From contig NZ_AP018448.1 of assembly GCF_030294945.1 (NCBI RefSeq), forward strand, positions 3,658,001 through 3,722,000: 64,000 bases of DNA, in the 5' to 3' direction. Position numbers and translations under genes: made by a program. Below the pieces are notes generated by a model that ran no database searches, was not told where the DNA came from, and worked only from the letters and a program-made list of their open reading frames with translations. This document shows positions 52,871-60,849 of the stretch, piece by piece (positions within the stretch are counted from its first letter, which is position 1; each line of letters opens with the position of its first letter). Source of the DNA: Streptomyces graminofaciens (lineage in GTDB: Bacteria > Actinomycetota > Actinomycetes > Streptomycetales > Streptomycetaceae).

Positions 52871-53422
52871 TCACCCGAACGGTCGTACGATCCCGCCCGT
52901 GCCCGTCCCCTCCAGCACGCCCTCCAGCACGCCCTCCAGCGTGAGCAACCGGCGCTTGCGGTCCAGGCCGCCCGCGTAACCGGTCAGGGAGCCGTCCGCG
53001 CCGATCACCCGGTGGCAGGGGCGGACGATGAGCAGCGGGTTGGCGCCGATCGCGCCGCCGACCGCCCGGACGGCGGCCCGGGAAGCCCCGATACGGGCCG
53101 CGATGGCCCCGTACGTGGTCGTCGCGCCGTACGGCACGTCGTCGAGCGCGTCCCACACCCGCTCCCGGAACTCACTCCCCTCTCCCCTCAACTCCAGCCT
53201 GAATTCCGTCAGTTCACCGGCGAAGTAAGCGGCGAGCTGTTCCTCGGCCGCCCGGAAGGGGCCCTGATCACGCCGCCATTCGGGCAGCGGCACCCGACCG
53301 CCCTTCTGCTCCGGCACGGAGACGGAGGTGAGGACGCCGAACTCGTCGGCGGTGAGGAGGAGCCTGCCGACGGGACTGTCGACGGTCGTGTACCGGACGT
53401 ACGTACGCTGTTCACCGCTCAC
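52871..53422 (-). CDS. ogt: Methylated-DNA-protein-cysteine methyltransferase
   Basis: 183 residues from a GTG at 53420-53422. The suicide acceptor Cys is in RPCHRVIGADGSLTGYAGG, with the DNA-binding helix-turn-helix (TTYGAIAARIGASRAAVRAVG) before it. It removes O6-methyl from guanine. The start overlaps the last 11 bp of the ada-alkA gene, so the two repair proteins are translationally coupled. The C-terminal end contains two and two-thirds copies of a 12-bp repeat (EGVLEGVLEG, DNA at 52909-52940), which may vary between strains. Confidence 0.95.
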   Translation of the reverse strand: MSGEQRTYVRYTTVDSPVGRLLLTADEFGVLTSVSVPEQKGGRVPLPEWRRDQGPFRAAEEQLAAYFAGELTEFRLELRGEGSEFRERVWDALDDVPYGATTTYGAIAARIGASRAAVRAVGGAIGANPLLIVRPCHRVIGADGSLTGYAGGLDRKRRLLTLEGVLEGVLEGTGTGGIVRPFG

Positions 53423-54791
53423 GGCTGTACCGCTCCCTATGTGTGGTCCTGAGGTGTTGAAGGGCGTAGGAGCGCCAGGGCCGCCAGGTGTCCGGGACGT
53501 CCTCGCCCGGAGGTGCCACGTCCGGGTCGCCGAGCGCTCGGGCGCGGATCACGGCGGCGGTACGGGCGTCCATGCCCGGCAGTCCGAGCAGTGCCCGCTC
53601 CGCCTCGTCGCGGTCGGCACCCACGTCGAGGCGGGGGCTGCCGTCGGCGAGGGCGGTGGCGAGCGCGCCGAGGGACCCGTCGGCGTCCGCGAGGGCGGAC
53701 GGCTCGGGGAAGAGATGCGTGAGCGTCCCGCAGGGCGCGTCCAGCCTCTTCCCGTGAGCCTGTACGAGCCGCTCGGCCTCTCCCCGTCCCACGAGGGCGC
53801 GTACGGCGAACTCCTCGGGGTCGGCCGCGCCGGGCGAGCGCAGGCCGGGGCGGGCGGCGACGAGCGGGGCGAGCCGGGGATCGGCGCCGAGACGCTCGTC
53901 CACGGCGTACGGGTCGGCGTCGAGGTCGAGGAGCCGGCGCAGCCGCTGTACGGCGGTGGTGAGGTCACGGGGATCGGTGAGCCGGAGCCGGGCGTCGAGC
54001 CAACCGCCGCCCCCTTGGCCCCCAGGGCGTTCGTCGACGGCGGCGATCCCGGTGCCGTACGGCAGCCGCAGGGTGCGCCGGTAGACGCGGCGCCCGGGTG
54101 GGCCGGTCATCTCCTCGATCCCGGTGACCGTCTCGGCGGCGAGGGTCTCGAAGAGGGCGGTGGACTGGTACGGCCCCCGGTACGCGAGCCGCAGGGGGAT
54201 GCCCGTGGCGGGGGTGCCCGGGGTGTCCCGGCGGGGTGCGGCGGCCCGCAGACCGGTGGGGGAGGCGTCGTACACGGTCCGGATCGTGTCGTTGAACTGG
54301 CGCACGCTGGCGAACCCGGCCGCGAACGCGATCTCCGTGACGGGCAGCCGCGTGGTCTGGAGCAGGACACGCGCGGTGTGCGCCCGCTGCGCCCTGGCGA
54401 GCGCGACGGGGCCGGCGCCGACCTCGGCGGTGAGCTGCCGCTGGACCTGGCGGGCGCTGTAGCCCAGCCGTAGGGCGAGGCCCGCGACGCCCTCCCGGTC
54501 GACGACGCCGTCGCCGATGAGCCGCATGGCCCGGCCGACGACGTCCGCGCGGACGTTCCACTCGGCCGAGCCGGGTACGGCGTCGGGGCGGCAGCGGCGG
54601 CAGGCGCGGAAGCCGGCGTGCTGTGCGGCGGCGGCGCTCGCGTAGAAGCGGACGTTGTGTCGCTTCGGCGTCACCGCCGGGCAGCTGGGCCGGCAGTAGA
54701 TCCCGGTCGTCCGGACGGCGAAGAAGAACTCCCCGTCGAACCGGCCGTCCCTGCTCCGCACCGCCTCGTACCTGGTGTCTCCGTCCTCCAT
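53412..54791 (-). CDS. Ada-AlkA fusion: methyl-phosphotriester sensor, AraC activator and 3-methyladenine glycosylase
   Basis: 459 residues. Residues 1-80 are the Ada zinc domain, with Cys in TGIYCRPSCPAVTP and CRRCRPD; the first Cys accepts methyl from phosphotriesters. Residues 85-175 are an AraC DNA-binding domain (LALRLGYSARQVQRQLTAEV, FAAGFASVRQFNDTIR). Residues 190-450 are AlkA: an N-terminal TBP-like part and a helix-hairpin-helix (GLPGMDARTAAVIRARALG) with a catalytic Asp just after. One protein thus senses and repairs alkylation damage. It is coupled to ogt and probably activates its own operon. Confidence 0.95.
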   Translation of the reverse strand: MEDGDTRYEAVRSRDGRFDGEFFFAVRTTGIYCRPSCPAVTPKRHNVRFYASAAAAQHAGFRACRRCRPDAVPGSAEWNVRADVVGRAMRLIGDGVVDREGVAGLALRLGYSARQVQRQLTAEVGAGPVALARAQRAHTARVLLQTTRLPVTEIAFAAGFASVRQFNDTIRTVYDASPTGLRAAAPRRDTPGTPATGIPLRLAYRGPYQSTALFETLAAETVTGIEEMTGPPGRRVYRRTLRLPYGTGIAAVDERPGGQGGGGWLDARLRLTDPRDLTTAVQRLRRLLDLDADPYAVDERLGADPRLAPLVAARPGLRSPGAADPEEFAVRALVGRGEAERLVQAHGKRLDAPCGTLTHLFPEPSALADADGSLGALATALADGSPRLDVGADRDEAERALLGLPGMDARTAAVIRARALGDPDVAPPGEDVPDTWRPWRSYALQHLRTTHRERYSRER

Positions 54792-54882
54792 GGGTTCCAG
54801 TCTCGGGGATGGGAGGGGGTGGGGGCTGGCGGGTTTCGGACATGGAGTCCGCCGCTGCCCCCACCGGCCCGCAGTCGAACGA

Positions 54883-56010
54883 CTACGCCCAACGCCCCCG
54901 CTTCGCCTCCATCGCCGCCTTCCCCTCCGCCCCCTTCCGCTTCCACTCCCGGCGGATCTCGGCCCGCAGCCGTGCGTCGCTCTTCGCGACGATCCGCTGG
55001 TTCTCGCGCAGCAGCTTCCGATAGCTCTCCAGGCGCCGCTCGGGCAGTTCCCCGGACTCCACCGCTTCGAGCACCGCGCACCCCGGCTCGGCCACATGGG
55101 CGCAGTCCTGGAACCGGCAGTTCTGCGCGAGCGCCTCGATCTCGGAGAAGACCTGCCCGACCCCGCTCTCGGCGTCCCAGAGGCCGACGCCCCGCAGCCC
55201 TGGTGTGTCGATCAGGACACCGCCGCCGGGGAGGGCCAGCAGATTGCGCGTGGTCGTGGTGTGCCGGCCCTTGCCGTCCGCGTCACGCGTGGCCTGGACG
55301 GTCATGACGTCCTCGCCGAGCAGCGCGTTGGCGAGGGTCGACTTGCCGGCGCCGGACTGTCCGAGCAGTACGGAGGTGCTCCCGGCCAGCACGGCGGCGA
55401 GGACGTCGACGCCCTCGCCGAGCGTGGAGCTGACGGTCAGGACCGGCACCCCGGGCGCGACCGTCTCCACGTCCTGCACGAGGTACGCGAGCGTGACGGC
55501 GTCCGGCACGAGGTCGGCCTTGGTGAGCACGACCACCGGCTGTGCCCCGGACTCCCAGGCCAGCGCCAGGAACCGTTCGACCCGGCCGAGGTCGAGTTCC
55601 ACGGCAAGGGAGACGGCGACCACGGCGTGGTCGACGTTCGCGGCGAGGATCTGCCCCTCGGCCCGCTTGGAGGAGGTGGAGCGCACGAAGGCGCTGCGGC
55701 GCGGCAGATACGTACGGACGTAGCGGGGGTCGCCCGCGGGTTCGACGGCGACCCAGTCGCCGGTGCATACGACCCGCATCGGGTCGTGGGGGGTGACGAA
55801 CGCGGTGTCGGCACGCAGGAGGCCGTCGGCGGTGACGACGTCGCACTGCCCGCGGTCGACCCGGACGACCCTCCCCGCGATCAGCCCTTCGGAGTCGTAC
55901 GGGGCGAAGGCGTCCGCCCAGGCGTCGTCCCAGCCGTAGGGAGCGAGCGCGGAGGAGAGGGAGGAAGACGGCAGGGAGGAGGACGGCAGGGATGAAGCGG
56001 AGGAAGTCAA
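54883..56010 (-). CDS. rsgA: Ribosome small-subunit GTPase RsgA
   Basis: 375 residues from a TTG at 56008-56010, with AAGGG 6 nt upstream. The circularly permuted GTPase order is visible: G4 VLTKADLV, then G1 LLGQSGAGKSTLANALL, then G3 IDTPGLRG, with a zinc site CRFQDCAHVAEPGC. It checks 30S subunit maturation. The first 20 residues are a Ser/Leu/Pro repeat (SSLPSSSLPSSSLSS). It ends 91 bp before the Ada-AlkA start and reads in the same direction. Confidence 0.95.
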   Translation of the reverse strand: MTSSASSLPSSSLPSSSLSSALAPYGWDDAWADAFAPYDSEGLIAGRVVRVDRGQCDVVTADGLLRADTAFVTPHDPMRVVCTGDWVAVEPAGDPRYVRTYLPRRSAFVRSTSSKRAEGQILAANVDHAVVAVSLAVELDLGRVERFLALAWESGAQPVVVLTKADLVPDAVTLAYLVQDVETVAPGVPVLTVSSTLGEGVDVLAAVLAGSTSVLLGQSGAGKSTLANALLGEDVMTVQATRDADGKGRHTTTTRNLLALPGGGVLIDTPGLRGVGLWDAESGVGQVFSEIEALAQNCRFQDCAHVAEPGCAVLEAVESGELPERRLESYRKLLRENQRIVAKSDARLRAEIRREWKRKGAEGKAAMEAKRGRWA

Positions 56011-56040
56011 GGGAGACCCTTCACAGGGGTGGCCCCGGCG

Positions 56041-56058
56041 CGCCGTGCGGGCACGGCG
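56041..56058 (-). terminator. Hairpin after the 23-codon ORF
   Basis: CGCCGTG (56041-56047) pairs with CACGGCG (56052-56058) around four bases, 36 bp beyond the short ORF stop and 31 bp before the rsgA start. It could end the short transcript. Confidence 0.5.
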
Positions 56059-56094
56059 TGTTTCCGCGTACGAGCGCGGCGATGGGTTCGGGTG

Positions 56095-56166
56095 TCAGCC
56101 GGTGGCCACGGAGGTGGACTGGATGGATTCCTGGATGAGGGCAGCGCCCATCGCAATGACAGCCAT
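56095..56166 (-). CDS. 23-residue peptide with strong ribosome binding site
   Basis: ATG at 56164-56166, preceded by ACAGGAGGTGTTGACCG, the best Shine-Dalgarno in this region. The frame is MAVIAMGAALIQESIQSTSV followed by ATG as residues (Ala-Thr-Gly) and then TGA at 56095-56097. The first half is hydrophobic, the second polar with three Ser/Thr pairs and no Cys or charged clusters beyond one Glu. A candidate promoter lies about 70 bp upstream and the leader folds into a perfect 9-bp hairpin (56198-56206 with 56212-56220). It could be a regulatory leader peptide or a functional microprotein. No family is recognised. Confidence 0.5.
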   Translation of the reverse strand: MAVIAMGAALIQESIQSTSVATG

Positions 56167-56233
56167 CGGTCAACACCTCCTGTCTCACTCGTCGTCGGCG
56201 ACGGCCACAGCGGCCGTCGCATCAACTCGTCCC

Positions 56234-56262
56234 AGCTTAGGGCGGGGGTCCGCCTTCCTCAA
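56234..56262 (-). promoter_or_regulatory. Candidate promoter for the 23-codon ORF
   Basis: Reading leftward, TTGAGG (56262-56257) and TAAGCT (56239-56234) are separated by 17 bp, a good fit to sigma-70-like hexamers. Transcription would start near 56227, about 60 nt before the ATG at 56166. Confidence 0.5.
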
Positions 56263-56281
56263 CCGATTAAATACCCCCCGC

Positions 56282-57784
56282 TCAGCTCGCCTTCTTGCAG
56301 TCCCGCCCGTTGACCGTGAAGTCGGTCGGGGACGGGTTGTCGCCGCCGTCCCACGCGCCGAGGAATCCGATGCCGAAGGTGCCGCCGACGGAGACGAGCT
56401 TGTTGTAGTCGGCGGCGGTGGCCGTGACCCGGGAGCCGTCCTGGTCGAAGGAGCCGTCCCACATCTGTGTCACGCGCTGGCCGTCCGCGAAGGTCCAGCC
56501 GATGCGCCAGCTGTCGAGGGCCTTGGTGGTGGTGACCGTGACGGTGGCCTGGAAGCCGCCGGGCCATTCGTTGACGAGGTCGTAGCGGACGTGGCAGGTG
56601 GCCGAGGAGGGCCCCGTGGTGTCGACGGGCTCGTGCGACTGGGCGCGCGTCGAGGAGTCGCCCTGGGGTTCCTGGTTGGCCTCCTCCTCGGTGCCGCCGC
56701 CGTCCACCTGGGGCCGTGAGGTGCTCTGCAGGTCGGACGAGACGCCGGAGGAGGGCTGCGTCTGCGGGAACGACGAGTCCCGCTGGGTCACGGCCGACGA
56801 GCGGTCGGCGTTGTCCCCGGCGACGGCGTCGTCGCTGTCGCCGCCGAACGGCATGAGGGAGACGGCGAGCGCCAGCACCGAGACGAGGCCGACGCCGGCC
56901 AGCAGCCCGGTGCGGCCGAAGCGCGGCCCCGGCTCACGGCCCGGCGAGAGGCCGCGGTCGGTGCCCGTGGCGTCCGCGCGCCCGGGGCTCAGGCCCGCGT
57001 CGGCGGCCCGGCGGCGACGCTCCAGATAGGCGAGGCCGCCCCAGCCGATGACGCCGCCGGCGAGCGCGGCGGGCAGTCCGCCGCCGTGCAGCCCGAGGCA
57101 GGACGCGGCCTCGGCGCACTCCACGCAGGTGGCGAGGTGTCGCGAGAGGTCCTCGGGGGTGTCGGTGCCGGGCGAGCGCGTGACCGCGTCGAGCAGTCGT
57201 GCGTAGCTGCGGCAGTCGGCGTCCATGGGCGTGTCGGCCTGGCTGCGCAGGCAGCGGTCCCGGAACAGGACCCGCACCTGGTCGAGTTCGGCACGGGCGG
57301 ACGCCGGGTCGAGTCCGAGGCGGCGGGCCACCGAGGTGAGCGGCAACGACTCGACCTCGGAGAGCCACAGCAGCGCCGCGTCGGGTTCCTGCAGGTCCTT
57401 CAGGGCGCGCAGGGCGAGCGGACGGTGCAGCGGCGGTCCGACGTAGCGCGCGGCCCTGTCGGAGTTGAGCCAGAGCCGCAGGTCGGGGTCGAGCCGGTGG
57501 CCCTGGCCACCGGTCTCCCAGGCCGCGGCGCTGGTCCGCACCCAGGTCAGCAGGAAGGGGATCCGGGGCAGCCGCTGGGCGCGGCGCCCGGCGCCGCGCT
57601 CATAGCCCGTCCCGTCGTCCAGGGTGCGCGCCTCGTGGATACCGTGCGTGAACGCCTCGGTGGCCAGCTGGGTGGCCGCGATGGAACCCGCCGTGCACAG
57701 ATCGGCGTACGAGAGGACCGCGTCCCAGCACTCCGAGAACAGCGCGGCCTCGGTGGCGTCCTGGGGCTTCGGCAGGTCGGGCAT
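56282..57784 (-). CDS. Fusion of sigma-like region, zinc-finger, membrane helix and cellulose-binding CBM2
   Basis: 500 residues from the ATG at 57782-57784, with AGGAG 5 nt upstream. Residues 1-190 look like an ECF sigma-type helical region (LFSECWDAVLSYADLCTAG, EVESLPLTSVARRLGLDPAS as a region-4-like helix-turn-helix). An anti-sigma zinc-finger-like motif follows (HLATCVECAEAASC). A single membrane helix (TGLLAGVGLVSVLALAVSLM, about residue 305) leads to an extracellular Ser/Thr linker and a C-terminal CBM2-like domain (VRYDLVNEWPGGFQATVTV, WRIGWTFADGQRV, with two Cys at its ends). Sensing of cell-wall glucan or cellulose outside coupled to transcription inside is a plausible but unproved role. 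Confidence 0.75.
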   Translation of the reverse strand: MPDLPKPQDATEAALFSECWDAVLSYADLCTAGSIAATQLATEAFTHGIHEARTLDDGTGYERGAGRRAQRLPRIPFLLTWVRTSAAAWETGGQGHRLDPDLRLWLNSDRAARYVGPPLHRPLALRALKDLQEPDAALLWLSEVESLPLTSVARRLGLDPASARAELDQVRVLFRDRCLRSQADTPMDADCRSYARLLDAVTRSPGTDTPEDLSRHLATCVECAEAASCLGLHGGGLPAALAGGVIGWGGLAYLERRRRAADAGLSPGRADATGTDRGLSPGREPGPRFGRTGLLAGVGLVSVLALAVSLMPFGGDSDDAVAGDNADRSSAVTQRDSSFPQTQPSSGVSSDLQSTSRPQVDGGGTEEEANQEPQGDSSTRAQSHEPVDTTGPSSATCHVRYDLVNEWPGGFQATVTVTTTKALDSWRIGWTFADGQRVTQMWDGSFDQDGSRVTATAADYNKLVSVGGTFGIGFLGAWDGGDNPSPTDFTVNGRDCKKAS

Positions 57785-57996
57785 GGGTCTCCTGCATCCA
57801 AGAGCGAGGGGGGAAGTCCACAAGAAAGGCCAACTGCCGTCTAAAACAAGGAAGTTGGGGGGACCACCTTGCGGTTGCCCCGAGGATTTCACGGTTCCCA
57901 CACAACTGACAAGCTGCGTCTTCAAATGCGGTTACCACCGGTCACGCTGTTGAGTTGTACGGAGGCCGAGCCCAATCTTCTCAACCGTCACAGGAG

Positions 57997-59331
57997 TTAC
58001 TTGACGGCGACCCCCTCCGTGGCCTCCTCGACGGCCGGAAGGCTGTCCATGAAGGAGCTGACGGAGAAGACCGCGCGGCCGGGTCCGGGCGGGCCGTAGC
58101 CGGGGGGCGAGGAGAGCCCGAAGTCGTCCATCGTCGCGCGGTACGCCTCCAGCAACCGGATGTGGTACTCCAGCGGCGCGCCCTGCGGGTTGGCCTTGCC
58201 GAGCGGGGTGGTGGGCTCCGGGCACCAGGTGGTGAAGCGGGGCGTGATGCCGTGCGACATGAAGAAGCGCAGACCCTCGGTGGTGGAGGCGATGGCCTCG
58301 TCGACCGTGGTGAACCCGAAGGGCTCGGCCATCTCCACGCCGGCCACGAAGTTGGGAATCACGTTCCGCGCGCCGAAGATCTCCGCCGAGTCCAGGATGC
58401 GCTTGTGCCACTCGTCGCGGCCGACGTAGCGCTCCTTGCCCGGGCAGTACAGCTCGAAGAGCCGCCGGTCCCAGACCTCGTAGTTCGGGTGGTAGATCTT
58501 CACGCCGTAGTCGTGGAAGCGCTGTACGTCGTCCTTCGGCAGCGCCTGCGCGACGACCTTCCCGATCCACCGGTCGGGGAACTTCTCCTCGATGGCCTTG
58601 GCGTAGTGCCCGTAGAAGTCGGCCTCGTCCCGCCCGGCGACCGTCTTGGTGATGGCGCCGCCGGTGAGGGTGTACGCGGTCGACGTCTTCGCGGTGTCGT
58701 ACCGGTCGATGATCTCCAGCGCCTCGAGGACCTCCTCGACGTCCTTCACGCCCGTGTAGGGCCTGCCGGCCGCCTTGTGCTGGCGCCAGTTGTGGTTGAT
58801 GTCGCAGTACTGGCACTCCTCCTTGGCGCCGAAATACTGGCAGACCCGGAAAACGGTGAGGTAGATGAGGTAACCCCACTGAATGGTGGGGGCCACCTCC
58901 ATCACGGACTTCCCGTTGGAGAGCGTGTGCCGGTAGTACTCCGGCATGGGCGGCACCCCGACATCGGCGATGCGCCTGCCGTCGAGATAGAGCCCGAGCA
59001 GCCCGTCGGCGTCGGCCGCCACGCGATACGGCGAGGACGGATTGACGCGTACGGACACGACGGTCCGCCGCAGGTCGTACGGCCCGCCGGTGAGGATGAT
59101 CTCCTCCGGCGGGCGGCGGAGGGCGGCCTCGCCGAGTTCCGGGAGGGTGCCGTGGTCGAAGGAGAAGATGAAGTACGACTTGGGCTTGACCTCGCCCTTC
59201 TCGTTGTCGCTCAGGGCGGAGGCGTCGAAGGCCACACCGCCTCTGAGCAGGTCCTCCTTGAAGACGGCTTCCCGCGGTACGTGCGGGAACCGCTCCATCA
59301 GATCCTCGACCAGCTCGGTGCGGCTGCCCAT
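57997..59331 (-). CDS. Radical SAM protein with atypical C-X8-C-X2-C motif
   Basis: 444 residues from the ATG at 59329-59331, with GAGGAG 6 nt upstream. Cluster-binding cysteines are in RVCQYFGAKEECQYCDIN, spaced C-X8-C-X2-C instead of the usual C-X3-C-X2-C. The barrel continues with STAYTLTGGAITKTVAG (the GGE-like strand) and NFVAGVEMAEPFGFTT. A 150-residue N-terminal part comes before the cluster loop. It should bind a 4Fe-4S cluster and SAM, but the substrate and reaction are unknown. It stands alone, 212 bp upstream of the sigma/CBM2 gene. Confidence 0.82.
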   Translation of the reverse strand: MGSRTELVEDLMERFPHVPREAVFKEDLLRGGVAFDASALSDNEKGEVKPKSYFIFSFDHGTLPELGEAALRRPPEEIILTGGPYDLRRTVVSVRVNPSSPYRVAADADGLLGLYLDGRRIADVGVPPMPEYYRHTLSNGKSVMEVAPTIQWGYLIYLTVFRVCQYFGAKEECQYCDINHNWRQHKAAGRPYTGVKDVEEVLEALEIIDRYDTAKTSTAYTLTGGAITKTVAGRDEADFYGHYAKAIEEKFPDRWIGKVVAQALPKDDVQRFHDYGVKIYHPNYEVWDRRLFELYCPGKERYVGRDEWHKRILDSAEIFGARNVIPNFVAGVEMAEPFGFTTVDEAIASTTEGLRFFMSHGITPRFTTWCPEPTTPLGKANPQGAPLEYHIRLLEAYRATMDDFGLSSPPGYGPPGPGRAVFSVSSFMDSLPAVEEATEGVAVK

Positions 59332-59517
59332 CCCGTTCTCCTCGCTCCCGACGTCACTCAGGTCCGTGTGTGTACGACTCCTCACGGTATGCCTCCGACG
59401 GGGCGGGGACGGGGGCGGGTCCCCTGAGCGGCGTTTTCGCCCGGGAGAGAGGGTGGGTGCGGGTCGGTGCGGTGGTTGGCGGCCGCTCACCCACCGGGCC
59501 GCAGCCGGAAGGGATCG

Positions 59518-60582
59518 TCAGTCGCCCGGACGTCGCGTCGAGTCCCGTAGCACCACGTGTGTGCCCAGCACCAGATGCTGGCTGTCGGCGAGTTCCGTGC
59601 GGTGCAGGGCGAGGCGGACGGCGGAGCGGCCCAGTTCCTCCTGTGGCACGTTGACCGTGGTGAGCGCCGGGTGGACGTCCTTGGCGAGCGGGATGTCGTC
59701 GTAGCCCGCGACGGCGATGTCGTCGGGGATCCGGCGACCGGCCTCGCGCAGCGCCTGGACCACACCCGCCGCGATCATGTCGGTGGCGGCGAACACCGCC
59801 GTGAACTCCCGCCCGGACGCGAGGAGCGCATGGGCCGCCCGGTAACCGTACGAGCGGGTGAACGCGCCGTCCATGATCAGCTCGGGGTCCGGGGCGAGAC
59901 CGAGGAGTTCATGGGCGCGGGTGAAGCCGCGGATCCGCTGGGAGCTGGTGGACAGGCCTGAGATGCGGCCCAGGTAGGCGATGCGGCGGTGGCCGCCGGA
60001 GAGCAGGTGGGTGGTCATGGCGAAGGCGCCGCCCTCGTTGTCGTAGTCGACGACGGTGGCCGGGACGCCGGGGCCGAGCGGTGGCCTGCCGACAAGCACG
60101 AGCCGGGAGCCCGCCCGGTCCAGGGCGTGCGCGAAGTGGGTCATGCGCTGGTGGTAGGCCTTGTCGTCCCAGGCGCCGCCGACCACGATCACCGCGTCGG
60201 CGCGCTGCTCGCGCATGGTCTCCACGACGGCCAGCACCCGCTGCGGGTCGCCGTGCGTGGTGCACAGCATGCACAGCCGGCCCTCGGCGGCGGCCTGCTC
60301 CTCGACCCCGCGGGCGATGTGCGCGTAGAACGGGCCGGTGACGTCGTCGACGACGAACGCGACGGTCTTGTTGGTGGCACCGCCGAGGGCGCGGGCGTGC
60401 GCGTTGACCACGTAGTCCAGCTCGCGCATGGCCCTGAGCACCCTGGCTCGGGTGGCGGCGGCGACCGGATAGGTGCCGCCGAGCACGCGGGAGACGGTCG
60501 ACGCGGAGACCCCGGCCCGTGCGGCGACGTCCCGTACGGTCGAGGCGTCTCCACCCGCCCCGGGGCCTGTCCTCTTCGGCAC
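59518..60582 (-). CDS. LacI-family transcriptional regulator
   Basis: 354 residues from a GTG at 60580-60582, with GGAGGGG upstream. The N-terminal helix-turn-helix and hinge are clear: TVRDVAARAGVSASTVSRVL and then YVVNAHARALGGATNKTVAF. A periplasmic-binding-like effector domain follows (FAATDMIAAGVVQALREAG). Such repressors respond to sugars. The 267-bp gap to the hydroxyacid dehydrogenase gene upstream holds no secure gene; a frame starting at the ATGA overlap at 60853 looks degraded. Either the dehydrogenase or alditol oxidase gene could be its target. Confidence 0.9.
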   Translation of the reverse strand: MPKRTGPGAGGDASTVRDVAARAGVSASTVSRVLGGTYPVAAATRARVLRAMRELDYVVNAHARALGGATNKTVAFVVDDVTGPFYAHIARGVEEQAAAEGRLCMLCTTHGDPQRVLAVVETMREQRADAVIVVGGAWDDKAYHQRMTHFAHALDRAGSRLVLVGRPPLGPGVPATVVDYDNEGGAFAMTTHLLSGGHRRIAYLGRISGLSTSSQRIRGFTRAHELLGLAPDPELIMDGAFTRSYGYRAAHALLASGREFTAVFAATDMIAAGVVQALREAGRRIPDDIAVAGYDDIPLAKDVHPALTTVNVPQEELGRSAVRLALHRTELADSQHLVLGTHVVLRDSTRRPGD

Positions 60583-60849
60583 TGTCCGGTCCCCCTCCCC
60601 CAGGTTCGTGCGGGTCACCTTACGAGATCCCGGGATCCCGGGACGCCCTCTCACTCCGCTCCCGGTCTGACGCAGCGGCACCCCCGGAGCAGGGCGCGTC
60701 GCGGCGTCCGGGAAACGGGCCGACTCGCCGAAGCCGAGGCCGAGTTCGGCGAGGGGGGCGAACCCCGGCGGCCCGTGCCGAGGCGCGCACGGACCAGAAG
60801 TCAGGCGTGGGGGCTCCGGGGTCCACCGCCTCCGCGCGGAAGGCGGTGG

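Noticed and set aside
56095..59331. Radical SAM protein plus small peptide as a RiPP biosynthetic pair
   Set aside because: They are nearly 1.8 kb apart with the sigma/CBM2 gene between, the peptide has its own promoter, and it has no recognisable core, cysteine or leader recognition motif; no transporter or protease is present.
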